From positions 27,834 through 91,833 of the forward strand of contig VDFB02296737.1 in the NCBI GenBank assembly GCA_007258455.2: a stretch of DNA of 64,000 nt, in the 5' to 3' direction. The position numbers were made by a program, and so were the translations under genes. This DNA is from Sequoia sempervirens. Its lineage: Eukaryota; Streptophyta; Pinopsida; Cupressales; Cupressaceae. Of this stretch, positions 1 through 9,302 are shown in pieces (the stretch's first letter is position 1; each line of letters starts with the position of its first letter). The notes below the pieces were generated by a model. The model was not told the origin of the DNA and did not search any database. It worked only from the letters and a program-made list of their open reading frames with translations.

Positions 1-546
1 GAAGCCATCCAGTAGAGAGAATATTTTCGATCCTGCGACAGTTTGGAGGATCGACTCCATAGAAGGCAATGGATAGTGGTCTTTCAGAGATGCTCTATTT
101 AGGTCTCGAAAATCCACGCATAAGCGGATATCACCATTCTTCTTTCGGACTGGTACCAGATTTGATACCCAAGTACTATGTTTAATTGGGAAGACAATAC
201 ATGACTCAATGAGCTTGGTTAGCTCTTGTGCCATCAAGGCTTCAATTTTAGGGTTGACCGGCCGCTTTTTCTATCGGATTGGTTTCGCACCTTCTGTTAG
301 CTCAATAGTATGTTGAATGATGCCAGGATCATAACCTTCCAGATCATCGTAGGACCAGGCCACTACTCTATATTTCCCACACAAACTGATAAGCCTTTCT
401 CTATCTTGCTGTGAGACATCTTTTCCGACCCGAAGGTTCCTGTCATCGGAAACCCGAAGGTTTTCATAATCACCTTTTTCCGCCACGAATTTTTGCTTAT
501 CATTTCGGGCGTCACTATAGTCAATTTTTTTTTCAAGAGTAACCAA
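1..546 (-). pseudogene. Tat-like reverse transcriptase, N-terminal half (partial)
   Basis: The first part carries the pre-RT segment typical of this group (AWSYDDLEGYDPGIIQHTI, about 370-310). After an in-frame TAG at 271-273 the RT fingers and palm follow in the same frame: a WVSNLVPVRKKNGDIRLCVD block (about 165-110), FRDLN and a YPLPS motif near 70-60, ending in SLLDGF at the window edge. The YxDD catalytic motif would lie beyond base 1 and cannot be judged. Another in-frame TAG (574-576) lies just upstream in the linker to the RNase H. Function if intact: copying the element's RNA into DNA in the particle. Confidence 0.9.
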
Positions 547-799
547 TCCTTTCGGAAGCTTATTTGACTTTAGCTACATAATTTGTCCTTCGTAGGCCTC
601 GACGATCTTTGGTTGGAGTTGATCAGCAAATTCCCCTAAGTGTTGAATAAACGAGGCGATGTGTTCGTCACTCTCAAAGACTTGCCAACTTTGGTCATTG
701 TTGGGTATTGCTGGTCTAACAAGCACTCACACTGAATATTTGTTCCGAAGCAAATCGGAGACAGGATCAAACTGAGCACCGATTACCACCATGTGATCT

Positions 800-1171
800 G
801 CATCGCCATTCTGTGCTCAGGGAATGGTCAGGATGTTGAAAGCTTCAAAAATTTCTACAAGGTCCCAGATTCGATGCCGATAGGATCTCATGCGGACATT
901 CTTTGCTGCTGAGATTCCTCGGACCTGATTAACTACCAGTTCTGAATCTTCGAACACAATCAATTGCTTGATACCCATTCGTTCCGCTAGGCTTAGGCCT
1001 TGGATTAACCCCTCATATTCAGCCTCATTATTTGAATAGGCGAATTGGAATCGGAAAGACCTCAACAACTTTTTATTCTATGGGGATATTAGACATACCC
1101 CTGCTCCAGCTCCAACTTTGCTCCTTGCTCCGTCAAAATACAATGTCCACAACTCACTTGCTTGGTCATCG
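800..1171 (-). pseudogene. RVT_3-type RNase H domain lying between protease and RT
   Basis: The domain begins with ELWTLYFDGARSKVGAGAG (about 1168-1112) and continues, after an in-frame TAG at 1078-1080, with NNEAEYEGLIQGLSLAERMG and VFEDSELVVNQVRG. The three acidic residues expected at the active site (D of YFDGA, E of EAEYEG, D of EDSE) are present. Another in-frame stop, TGA, is at 817-819. This is the kind of second RNase H found in plant Tat elements. Its place is unusual: it precedes RT, whereas the other Tat element in this window has the usual RT-RNaseH-RNaseH-integrase order. The domain identity is clear; what the order means is inference. Confidence 0.85.
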
Positions 1172-2547
1172 TCGGGTTCTTTGACAACCTTTAGAAGAAC
1201 TTGGTCTTCATCATAAATCACATATGTGCCTAATCCGGTAGCATGATAATTTCTGAAAGGATCATTGTTTATATGTTCACTCAACAGAGCATCTTCCTTA
1301 TCACTTCGGTCTCCGTTCACCTTCTCTTCCTCTAGCAGTTCGACATTGTACATGTCCTGCTTGGTTATGGAGGTATGTGCGGCTTCAAAGTTAATCAGGG
1401 CCTCATTCGCCACATGTTCGGAATGCAGAGCCTCCGATTCTATCTTCATCTTCACACCATGTTTGGTCCTAAGTATTAGATGTGACCAATCTAAAGACAA
1501 ATAGCCGCCCACCTTCAAAGTAAACTCTCGAGAAAGACAAAGACCAAACATTGGTGGAACATCTATGATCACTGTATCTTGTGGGACTGTGATACTTGGG
1601 TAGGCAAATAGAGTTAGAGAAAGTGCTTTGATGATACCCACAGTATCAACCTTATTTCCATCTAGCTGCATCACCCCTTTCTTCATAGGTTCGTAGCTGA
1701 GTTCCAAGGTTTCGGCTATCAGTTTTGGCATAACCGTTGTACTAGCACCAAAATCAATCATAGCGTTGTGTAATAGTTTATCCCCTATAATGAGGGTCAA
1801 GAAGAAGGGTTGAGGTTTTGGCCTACCTCCGCCATGCGTATGGGGTTCCTTCGCTTTGTTTGCGAGAACCTTAGTTGGTGACATTTGATAAACCGCCTCG
1901 GTACTGGCCAAAGGCTCGGTTAGTGCTGGGTCCATCTGTTGCTGAAGCGCCTTTTGGAGTATAGTTTTCTGTTCCGGGATAGCTAGAATGTCCCATAAAG
2001 ACACATTAGCGGATGATTTTTTCAACTGCTCCACCACATTAAAAGGTGAGGAGCTCAGAAATTTCTGCTCCTTTGCTCTTGTTATAATAAGTTCCTTCCG
2101 CGGTTGAGAAGACAAGGAGACAGTTGGAGCGTCAGGAATTTGATCCAAAACGTCTTTGCATTGTGGGTTGTCCGAAAGTGAAACAGCAGGCTCACCGGTG
2201 AATCTCCTCTTGGAGCGTGTGTTATAGTCGGACTGTACCCGCGGCGTTTCGGCTGTGGACGTGTCATTTGCAAACACCATTTCCTCGTCTTCCATCCATG
2301 AGAAGAGCACATGATCAGGAACAATATCAGACTCTTGCTCTAGGGACATTCCCTGTATTTGCGTGGTAAGGACCACATTCTCCATTGCCGAGGCATATAT
2401 GTACTCTTCGTTCTCTGTCGCAATACCTTGACTACGTTGCTCTACTACCCTTTGTTGTAAGTTGTCACGCGGACAATTTCGGGGCATGTGCGTTGCAAGG
2501 GAAGCACCATGGATTGATGTCATCAATAAGATTGTTTTGTCCCGCAG
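1172..2547 (-). pseudogene. Tat-like pol start: aspartic protease and spacer
   Basis: An uninterrupted frame of about 455 codons. The first 250 residues are a low-similarity spacer. A retropepsin fold follows: FFLTLIIGDKLLHNAMIDFG, then an AST triad region where the usual D-S/T-G-A reads DFGAS, and later VDTVGIIKALSLTLFAYPS and the flap/second-half segment VIIDVPPMFGLCLSRE. The glycine-alanine part of the active site is kept but Ser/Thr has become Phe, so cleavage activity is doubtful. The frame overlaps the gag frame by 83 nt (2465-2547) and is offset by one base from it. It leads straight into the RNase H domain. Confidence 0.82.
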
Positions 2548-3670
2548 TTAATTCTCTACTAGAGCTTGGCGACGCACCTGCCAGCGGTATAGGCACCGGA
2601 ACCATTTGGTTTGTAGCCGCTACTGGTGAATTAGTGCGAGGTGCATTCTGATATTGATTTTGATGATAGGTAGGCCGCCCACCTTGATAGTTCTGATATG
2701 CAGGTCGTGGAGGAATTGCTTGGTTCCACTTGAGAGTTATATCGTTCGCCATAGTCCACAACATCTCCTTGAGGTCGCCCATCTCATTCTTGGGAGCACT
2801 CGATGTAGAGGCCAAGTTTTCAGGAGCTGCTGCATATGAGTACGCTGACTGGGGATTCACTGGTGCACTGGTCGACACAACCTCTTGTGCTACGTTTGAT
2901 ATCTCAGGAAATATCGGCACAACAGGTCGAGGAGGCAATTTCCCGCAGTCTATCAAGTGATTCTCTGCTTTGATAGCAGTGGCATATGCATCTGGTAAAG
3001 TGGCTCCTCCCAAAGACTTGATCATCATAGAAATGTCGGGATTGATGGACTTCAGATAAAACATGAACGCCAATTCTGGAGTCAGGCGGATAGTTACAGG
3101 AATCCTCCGCCAACTTGAGTGAAATTGGGCATTGAAGTCCGTCAGAGCCTCCTGGGGTGCTCGTTTGATGACGGATAACTGATAATATAGCGAAGAACGA
3201 TCTCCGTCATTTGAAAACCTTTCATAGAATGGATCTCTGAGGTCATCCCAAGTGCAAATGGTATTAGGAGTCAGTGTTCGGTACCAATCTAGAGCTTTGC
3301 CTTTTAAGGACGCAACAAGGAGCCTCAGGGCTACATTCTGCGCTATGATATCGTGTACCAGACATACATCCGCTACATCCTGCAAATGCTCTGTTGGCAT
3401 TTTTGTGTTATCTCCGGTGAATTTGGGAAGAGCTTTTAGGGCCAAAACCGGAATAGCGCCCCAAATAGCAGGCGCTACCGGAGCTACCAGCGGGCTTCCA
3501 GCATCCCATGCTACATAATTTCTGTTCACGACCAGCAACATGGTGAGAGGAAAGGGTGGTGGGAATGGAACAGTTACTAACTGATTTGCGGCCTGGACTG
3601 TCCCTGATGGAGGCACTAATAAACTTGGGTTATTTGCAGTTTGGGTTCTAGTTACAGGCCGATGGCTCAT
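2465..3670 (-). pseudogene. Tat-like gag (capsid/nucleocapsid), nearly intact
   Basis: A 401-residue open frame starting MSHRPVTRTQTANN. Residues about 90-260 form the retrotransposon gag (capsid) domain with PKFTGDNTKMPTEHLQ, the LLVASLKGKALDWYRTL helix, WDDLRDPFYERF and the APQEALTDFNAQFHSSW block. A proline/glutamine-rich tail follows. The frame ends within a zinc-knuckle-like motif: the first two cysteines (WCFPC) are in this frame, while the His and last Cys are encoded in the neighbouring pol frame. That points to a one-base indel near 2480-2500. The start at 3670 lies 60 nt after the PBS, so almost no leader is present. Confidence 0.9.
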
Positions 3671-3729
3671 ACACCCTTTTAGAAGACAATTTCATTAGTT
3701 TAGGTCCCACCGGGCATGCCAGAAAAAAG

Positions 3730-3749
3730 AACAAACTGTTGACGCCAAA
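3730..3749 (-). other. Primer-binding site of the Tat-like element
   Basis: On the minus strand TGGCGTCAACAGTTTGTTC directly follows the inner LTR end (3753) after a 3-nt spacer. TGGCG starts are usual for plant Tat/Ogre PBSs that pair with a tRNA 3' end. The exact tRNA is not assigned, because the match to any one tRNA cannot be checked here. Confidence 0.6.
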
Positions 3750-4314
3750 ATTTGACGAGATAACAATGCCTTATGGGAAACTCAGTTCAAGGGGGACCCC
3801 TTTGCGCCAAACTGAGTGACCTCCGGATTTTAAAGAAGCCGGCTTCTTCTAGAATGGTTTTTTGGAAAGGGAAAAAGAAATGGATATAATGAAACAAATA
3901 TTAATCTAAGGTGATGCCAAAACTTACTGATAGGCACGATAAATCATAGACTTAAGGGCCTGAATGTTATTGTTATGTTCCAAAACATCAGAAACTTAAA
4001 GCTATAGCATGAACAATTCATTTAATTGACATAAAATAGTATCGCATACATTCTTACTACTAAGAAGAGTCATTAAGACATGATTTAGATAAGCAAGTTT
4101 GCATTCAATGTATAGAAGTCTCCTCAAATGAAATGCTTAAGACAATAAGAAGCACAGTTTACAGTTTAATCAAAACATGAAAAATAGAAAGGCCAAACAA
4201 TAGGCACAGTCTGAAAGTTTCTTGTGAATAAACATGCAAAAGAGGCCTGGTGTCTCTTGCTAAAACTAGTATTCTTTCAAAAAATCTTGGACCTTTTCTC
4301 TTCAACAAAGAGAG

Positions 4315-4322
4315 TATATATA
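4315..4322 (-). promoter_or_regulatory. TATA box in the Tat-like LTR
   Basis: TATATATA on the minus strand, inside the LTR and about 900 bp from its outer end. Transcription would begin near 4285, giving an R-U5 of roughly 530 bp before the PBS. Confidence 0.5.
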
Positions 4323-4612
4323 GCCGAAGAGCAAAATCCCACCGCTTGGAGAGCCGTAACAGAAAGATCCCACAATCTCCCGTAATGATGCCCAAATAAG
4401 AATATTCCCAATGCCGTTATAAAAGAAACCAGTCAGAACACAACATCCAGTCGATCGGTTACAGGTGTGCCCTTTGTAATGATGGCAGTGGTCCCAACCA
4501 AGCTTCGAAGCGACAAGTGTCACCCACCGCTTCAGAGAACCATGACGAGCAGCACCCGATAACACTATCCCGCTTAGCCAGCCCATAGCTTGATTTGATA
4601 ATCAGTGTAAGG

Positions 4613-4826
4613 CACGTGGCAACAAATCGCGCCCTGAATGAGAAATCCCCCTCTATCTATCGAGAGCTTGCGGAGAAGTGACACGTGTTCAAGGGACTGA
4701 GGTCACTTTGAAAATGGGGGGGGAAGGTCGTATGAACCGGGTGGCGAAAGACGCATGGCCGCGTTTCACAACCCACGGTGCTCTCATCCCTGCTGCTGTT
4801 TAAAAGCTGTGAACCGTTGACACGTG
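4613..4826. promoter_or_regulatory. Three G-box (CACGTG) sites in LTR U3
   Basis: Perfect palindromic CACGTG hexamers lie at 4613-4618, 4682-4687 and 4821-4826, in contexts GGCACGTGGC, TGACACGTGTT and TGACACGTGGC. The spacings are 69 and 139 bp, close to a 1:2 ratio. They lie 290-510 bp upstream of the TATA box on the minus strand. G-boxes of this kind bind bZIP and bHLH factors in plants; a role in driving this LTR is inference. Confidence 0.45.
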
Positions 4827-5222
4827 GCTGAAGGTAGGTCCCACCAGGAAATAAAGAAGGCCTATAGAAATATTTCACAGCCCGCAACTGCATATTCTAT
4901 CCCTGCAAGGAAAGTTTGCGATACGCCGCCATGTACCAAGATGTGGGCCCCTCAATGAATCTTAGGAGTGCTGGCCCTTTATGGAAGGCTTAGCAACTCG
5001 AAGAGAACACAAAGCAATGAAAATAAAAACCCGTGAAGCGAGACCGTGGGTGCCGGTATAACATTTTAGGAGCCGAAGGGCTGGCGAAGTGCGAGAGTGA
5101 GAAATCGCATAAAAGGAAAGATCAAATTGGTGGGAAGCCAGAAAAACTTCGGGCAGCACATGCGGTAGCACAAATATGTACAAAGGGCCGAAGGCTGAAA
5201 GCGAATCATTATTTCAGCGACA

Positions 5223-6320
5223 CCTAAATCATCACTAAATATAGCAAGTCCTCCATCATACTTTTCAAGTTTAATAAACTTAATATTGTCTCCAATAATA
5301 TGATTAGAGCATCCACTATCAATGATTAGATAATTATTATCCTATCTAGTATGAAAGGCATATACCAAAGTACCTTCAGTCTTATCCTTTCTCTTTGGGA
5401 GAATTCCTTCACACATCTTTTAGAGTTAGCAAAAATAGATTCATTTTTAAATCCATGAGCAAGAATTCATCATCATCATCTCCTTAATCAGATTCATCAT
5501 CATAGATACCTAGATCTTCTATAACATAATATATTTTCTTAATCATTTAACCTTTTTTCTCATTGTTTTTGTCATTCACAACTCTGTTTTGACATCTTGA
5601 AGCATAATAACCTATCTTTCCACAACTAAAAAATTTGAAAGGAAACTTACCTTTGTAATTACTAGTACCCTTTTTCATCCTTCTCACAAAATTAGCTTCC
5701 AATTCATTAAGATCACCCTGATTCTTTAGTCTTCTATGATTTTCTAGCCTTAAAAGTAGTCTCAACTTTTGCACCATTATTAGTACCAAATTATCCCATT
5801 TCAAATGCAGTTAGAGAACCGTACAATTGATCTCTAGGATACTAATATAGATTTGGAAATTCCTCAATAGAAAAAACTTTATGATTGTAAGCTTTAGGTA
5901 GGGTTCTAAGAATTTTCTTTACCACTTTTGATTCTTTGACTTGTCCACCAAGACCTCTGATGGAGCTGACAACTTAATCTACCCTCTACATGCAACTTGT
6001 AATGTTTTCATCTTTAGACATTTGCAAGTTTTGAAATGTGATCTTTAGATTCTACATCTTAGCTTTTTTAACCTTATCATCTCATTCATAAATGCTTTCC
6101 AATTTTGTCCAAATTTCTCTAGTAATTTTTAAATTCATAACTTTTACTAATTCATAATTTGTGAGAATACTTAAGAGAGCATACTTTTCTTTACTATTGA
6201 TTTCATAGGCCTTGATTTCTACTTAGAAATCCTTCCATCCTTGTTTTCTAAAATGTATATAGTCTGTTCCATCAAATATAGGGATCTCTTTCTTGTTTTC
6301 CATCCTAGATATTCCTCACG
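5223..6320 (-). pseudogene. Copia gag and protease remnant
   Basis: From the gag start near 6320 the sequence carries a decayed UBN2-type gag with stops and frameshifts. Around 5640-5590 comes a nucleocapsid knuckle, FKFFSCGKIGYYASRC: the first Cys has become Phe and the His has become Tyr, so zinc binding would be lost. The protease active site DSGCSN is intact at 5303-5320, followed by HIIGDNIKFIKLEKYDGG. The frame ends where the Tat-like LTR begins. The homologous plus-strand copy at 8449-9584 has the intact knuckle. Confidence 0.8.
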
Positions 6321-6329
6321 CATAGGAAC

Positions 6330-6349
6330 CTTGCTCTAATACTAATTTT
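6330..6349 (-). other. Degenerate tRNA-Met primer-binding site (copia)
   Basis: Minus strand TTAGTATTAGAGCAAGG beside the LTR end at 6350. It differs at two bases from the copia consensus TTGGTATCAGAGC, which pairs with initiator tRNA-Met. Confidence 0.65.
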
Positions 6350-7070
6350 TGAATGCACAAGACAATTAATAGGAGGGGTGAATCCATTGTACCTTAAAAC
6401 TTCAAAAACCCTTATACACTTTTAGATCCACATTCTTTCATTAAAACCTTAATCTGTTATGATGAATTAGCATGAAAAGAAAATATTATAAACTAAAACA
6501 CCTTAACACAATACACAACTGAACACCAAATTTACGTGGAAAACCCAAGAAAATAAAAATGATGGTGATGATTAGCTCACAATATAAGGTAATATCAACA
6601 CCAAATATAATAGGCCACACTACTAGTGGGCTCACTTCCCAAAGAAAGAAAGGCTCACTACCAAGGGCTCACATATAAAATAGAAAAGAAGATAGAGAAG
6701 AAATGTTACATAGAGAAAAGAATCTCAATGAAACAAAGAATCCATAATAACATCAACACCTTCGTAGATTGATTGATGAATTATAGAAACTTTCTACTCA
6801 CTACATCCAACAAAGCAACACATAAAATTTCACACTACACTTCTCAATTTCACACTCTAACACTCTATAATTCACATCATTCGCATCTCTCACATCTATG
6901 TTTTCATTCCTCAACTTTGAAACTCTTTTTAAACGTTGGCTATGCACATCAACCATGCAAATTCAAATTAGATTAGCACCAAAACACTTATGTGGTAGAT
7001 GGAAGTGAAAGTGGACCACATCAAACCTTATTTTGGATCCAAACTTATAGCATCACACAACCACACACTT
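6350..7070 (-). repeat. Copia LTR (outer end uncertain)
   Basis: The plus view starts TGAATGCACAAGAC and shares ordered blocks with 39097-39830: GGGTGAATC, TTTACGTGGAAAACCCAAGAA, GATTAGCTCACAATATAA and a run of GGCTCACTACC-like units. Similarity fades beyond about 7070, so the outer end is not fixed. Confidence 0.7.
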
Positions 7071-7172
7071 TTATAAACAATATTTATTCATGTTAAAAGT
7101 AGTGTAAAAACTAGGTAAGCTGTTACCCATGCAGACACCATTAAAATTTTAAGTACACTCTTCCTCAAAACA

Positions 7173-7344
7173 GAGGATGAATTGAAAACCACACACCACT
7201 ATTGGACATGATCTAGAATATTCCTCAAATATTCTAAAATCCAACAAACTCATGAATTGCAATTTAAAAATCCAGTTGAGGTTCCTTTGTGTCTACACTC
7301 TTATGTTTTGAGGATGAATTGCAAACCACACACCACTATTGGAC
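7173..7344. repeat. Partial tandem duplication, offset 137 bp
   Basis: A 35-bp segment beginning GAGGATGAATTG and ending CACTATTGGAC occurs at 7173-7207 and again at 7310-7344 with one mismatch. Short flanking similarity (TACACTCTT) suggests that a block of about 137 bp was duplicated. Confidence 0.6.
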
Positions 7345-8390
7345 GGGATATTATATTGCGATCTAATCCTAACCATGGTTTTTCCCTCATTGGGATTTCC
7401 ACATAAAAAGGGTATCGCGGAGATCATCATGGAAAAAAGCGAGGCCCTTAAGTGGCAAAAAATTCAAAAAATCGAGGAGTTAGACAACTTGATGTAAAGA
7501 TTTGAATAAAGTTATCTATATTATTTCCAAAAATATGTAAGAATATGAATTTGTACAGAACAGATTTAGTTTCTAAACTACTTGGTTTATTTTTTAAAAT
7601 ATCTATTTTGGTGAAAATTTGAAATTTCAATGTAGTAGGACTTATATTTTAGTGAAAAAATAAGTAGGTCTACGTCTAATACCTAAGCACAATAAATGAT
7701 AATATTTTTTTTATAAGATTTTAGATACTTACTGAAGAGTAAGAGGACTCATGTCTCGATGTGATGCATATTTTTTTGTAATTTTTCAAGTAAATAATTA
7801 ATTATGATTTTTATTACAAATTTTAAAAAGATTATAAAAACTGGAAATACATCAATAGGAGCCACTTGTAACTGGTGATTTCACTCAGAAATTCATTTTT
7901 TTAATCCTATAATATTTGAAGCATAGAGATGTGATGCATGTTTTTAGATTCAAAGGAAAATGTGATACTGTTTGAAAGCTATAGATGTTTTTCAATCAAC
8001 ATATCAATTAGGACTTTAGTCATAATTCAAATAGAAAATGAATAATAATTGTTTATTAAATTCAAAGTAAAGCATAATTTATATTGGTGGAAATCTGAGA
8101 AACTCCTTTAAAAACTCTTTTCATTTCATCAATTTTGGGTAAAAAAAAGTTGTTAGCCACATACATATCATATTGCCACTTTTTGGCCCATCATGATCCT
8201 ACACATACCCATAAATTTGATGTTATTGTGTGGATGGTTTTTCTTCTTTTAGTTTCTGCTTTTACACTTAATGATTAATCACATTAGTAGAGTAAAGGAT
8301 TTGTGAATTGTAATTGATGTAACTTCCAGTGAAAGTTTCAAAGGTTAAAATTGTTACAACTGATTCACCCTCCTCTCAATTGTCTTGTTA
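7345..8390 (+). repeat. Probable 5' LTR of the plus-strand copia element, interrupted
   Basis: 7366-7405 carries the U5-side signature of this copia family (ACCATGGTTTTTCCC, then GGATTTCCACATAAA). 8325-8388 has the LTR end signature GATTCACCCTCCTCTCAATTG directly before the PBS. The stretch 7410-8200 between them has no recognisable coding and may be an insertion. The outer start is unknown. Confidence 0.5.
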
Positions 8391-8395
8391 AAAAA

Positions 8396-8407
8396 TTGGT
8401 ATCAGAG
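8396..8407 (+). other. Copia primer-binding site (initiator tRNA-Met)
   Basis: TGGTATCAGAGC, a perfect copy of the usual plant copia PBS, followed by TTGGTTTC and the gag start at 8449. Confidence 0.9.
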
Positions 8408-8448
8408 CTTGGTTTCTTGGAGAGGAGCTTAATCACTTAAGGTACAGG

Positions 8449-9302
8449 ATGGTGAGCAAGATCACTATTGAGTGTCCTAGGTTCGATGGGACTGACTATG
8501 CCTTCTAGAAGACAAAGATGGAAGGATATCTAGAATACTGTGGATATGATGTTGAGAAAGCTTATAAGACTACATAAACTGCTCCTATTAATGGTCCAAG
8601 TACAACTGACAAGATGAAGGAACATGAAGCAAAAAATAAGGAAAATCTCATTTTGAAGAATAGTCTTTTACATTCTAAATTAATTAAAGTTGAAAATATG
8701 AAGACTACTAAAGATGTTTGGGATGCATTGGAAAAGATTCATAAAGGAGATGACAAGGTCAAAGAAGTAAATTTATAGAACTTGGAGGCACAATTCAAGA
8801 TCATATGAATGTATGAAGATGAGAACATTAAATCCTTTGTACAAAAAGTGGATGAGCTGGTAGGTGGAATGCAAGGACTTGGTGCAACAGTGGATGAATC
8901 CATGATAGTTAAGAATATTCTCAAAACTCTCCCTAATGCATATAGTGAAAATGTATCTACTATAGAGAAATTTGTAGATTATAAGACCTATACAAAAGAT
9001 CAGTTTTTGAGTACTCTAGAACATCATTTGAAATGAGAAAGTATAGCTTGATAAATGGACCAAAGACAAAAAATACCTTTAGGGGTACAAGAGCTAAAGA
9101 TCCAGATGAAGATGACTTTGATGAAGTGGAAGATAACTTTGTAAGAAGAATTGAAAAGGACTCTGGTAAGGATCAAGGTAAGTTACCTTTCAAATGTTTT
9201 AGTTGTGGAGGAATTGGTCACTATGCTTCAAGATGTCCTAAAAGAGCTAAGAATAGACAAAGAGAAGGAAAAGATAACAAAGGAAAAATGATCAAAAGAT
9301 AA
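8449..9302 (+). pseudogene. Copia gag with intact zinc knuckle
   Basis: Begins with ATG at 8449 (MVSKITIECPRFDGTDYAF) and shows the UBN2-type gag: WDALEKIHKGDDKVKE near 8720, then EDENIKSFVQKVDELVGGM. Several in-frame stops occur before 8809. The nucleocapsid part is open: FKCFSCGGIGHYASRCPKRA near 9190-9245 is a complete CX2CX4HX4C knuckle that would bind the element's RNA. A one-base overlap-type frame change near 9033 separates capsid and nucleocapsid parts. It is dead as a whole. Confidence 0.83.

Larger units (their letters stand above)
1..5222 (-). mobile_element. Ty3/gypsy Tat/Ogre-like retrotransposon, 5' half
   Basis: Reading on the minus strand, the order is LTR (5222-3753), primer-binding site, gag, protease, RNase H domain and the N-terminal half of reverse transcriptase, which runs off the left edge. 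The gag type, the GGCATGCCCGGTGGGACC-like stretch after the PBS and the RVT_3-type RNase H fit the plant Tat/Ogre group. The pol frame is free of indels from 2547 to 1 and carries only five in-frame stops, so this is one of the better preserved copies here. It sits inside an older copia element that resumes at 5223. The rest of RT, integrase and the 3' LTR lie outside the window. Confidence 0.88.
3753..5222 (-). repeat. 5' LTR of the Tat-like element (about 1470 bp)
   Basis: The plus view starts TGACGAGATAACAATGCC and ends ATTTCAGCGACA, giving the TG...CA ends expected of an LTR. The inner edge abuts the PBS; the outer edge abuts copia protease sequence at 5223. A TATA box on the minus strand (4315-4322) splits it into U3 (about 5222-4290) and R-U5. 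The U3 contains three CACGTG boxes. The target duplication cannot be checked, since the other end is outside the window; the flanking 5 bases here are CCTAA. Confidence 0.78.
5223..7070 (-). mobile_element. Ty1/copia element, 5' part (LTR, PBS, gag, protease start)
   Basis: Minus strand. An LTR (about 7070-6350) is followed by a degenerate tRNA-Met PBS, a decayed gag and the start of protease, where the Tat-like LTR interrupts it at 5222/5223. The LTR shares long blocks with those at 39097-40768 and 62320-63530, so all three belong to one copia family. It lies head to head with the related plus-strand element that starts near 7345. Confidence 0.82.

Noticed and set aside
1078..1171. A host RNase H gene
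   Set aside because: It is in the same frame as retroviral-type protease and RT, inside an LTR element.
2465..2547. Programmed gag-pol frameshift
   Set aside because: No slippery heptamer in the overlap, and the frame change falls inside a zinc knuckle; an indel is simpler.
4657..5227. Several short open frames on both strands
   Set aside because: They fall within LTR U3, have no recognisable domain and are too short to support.
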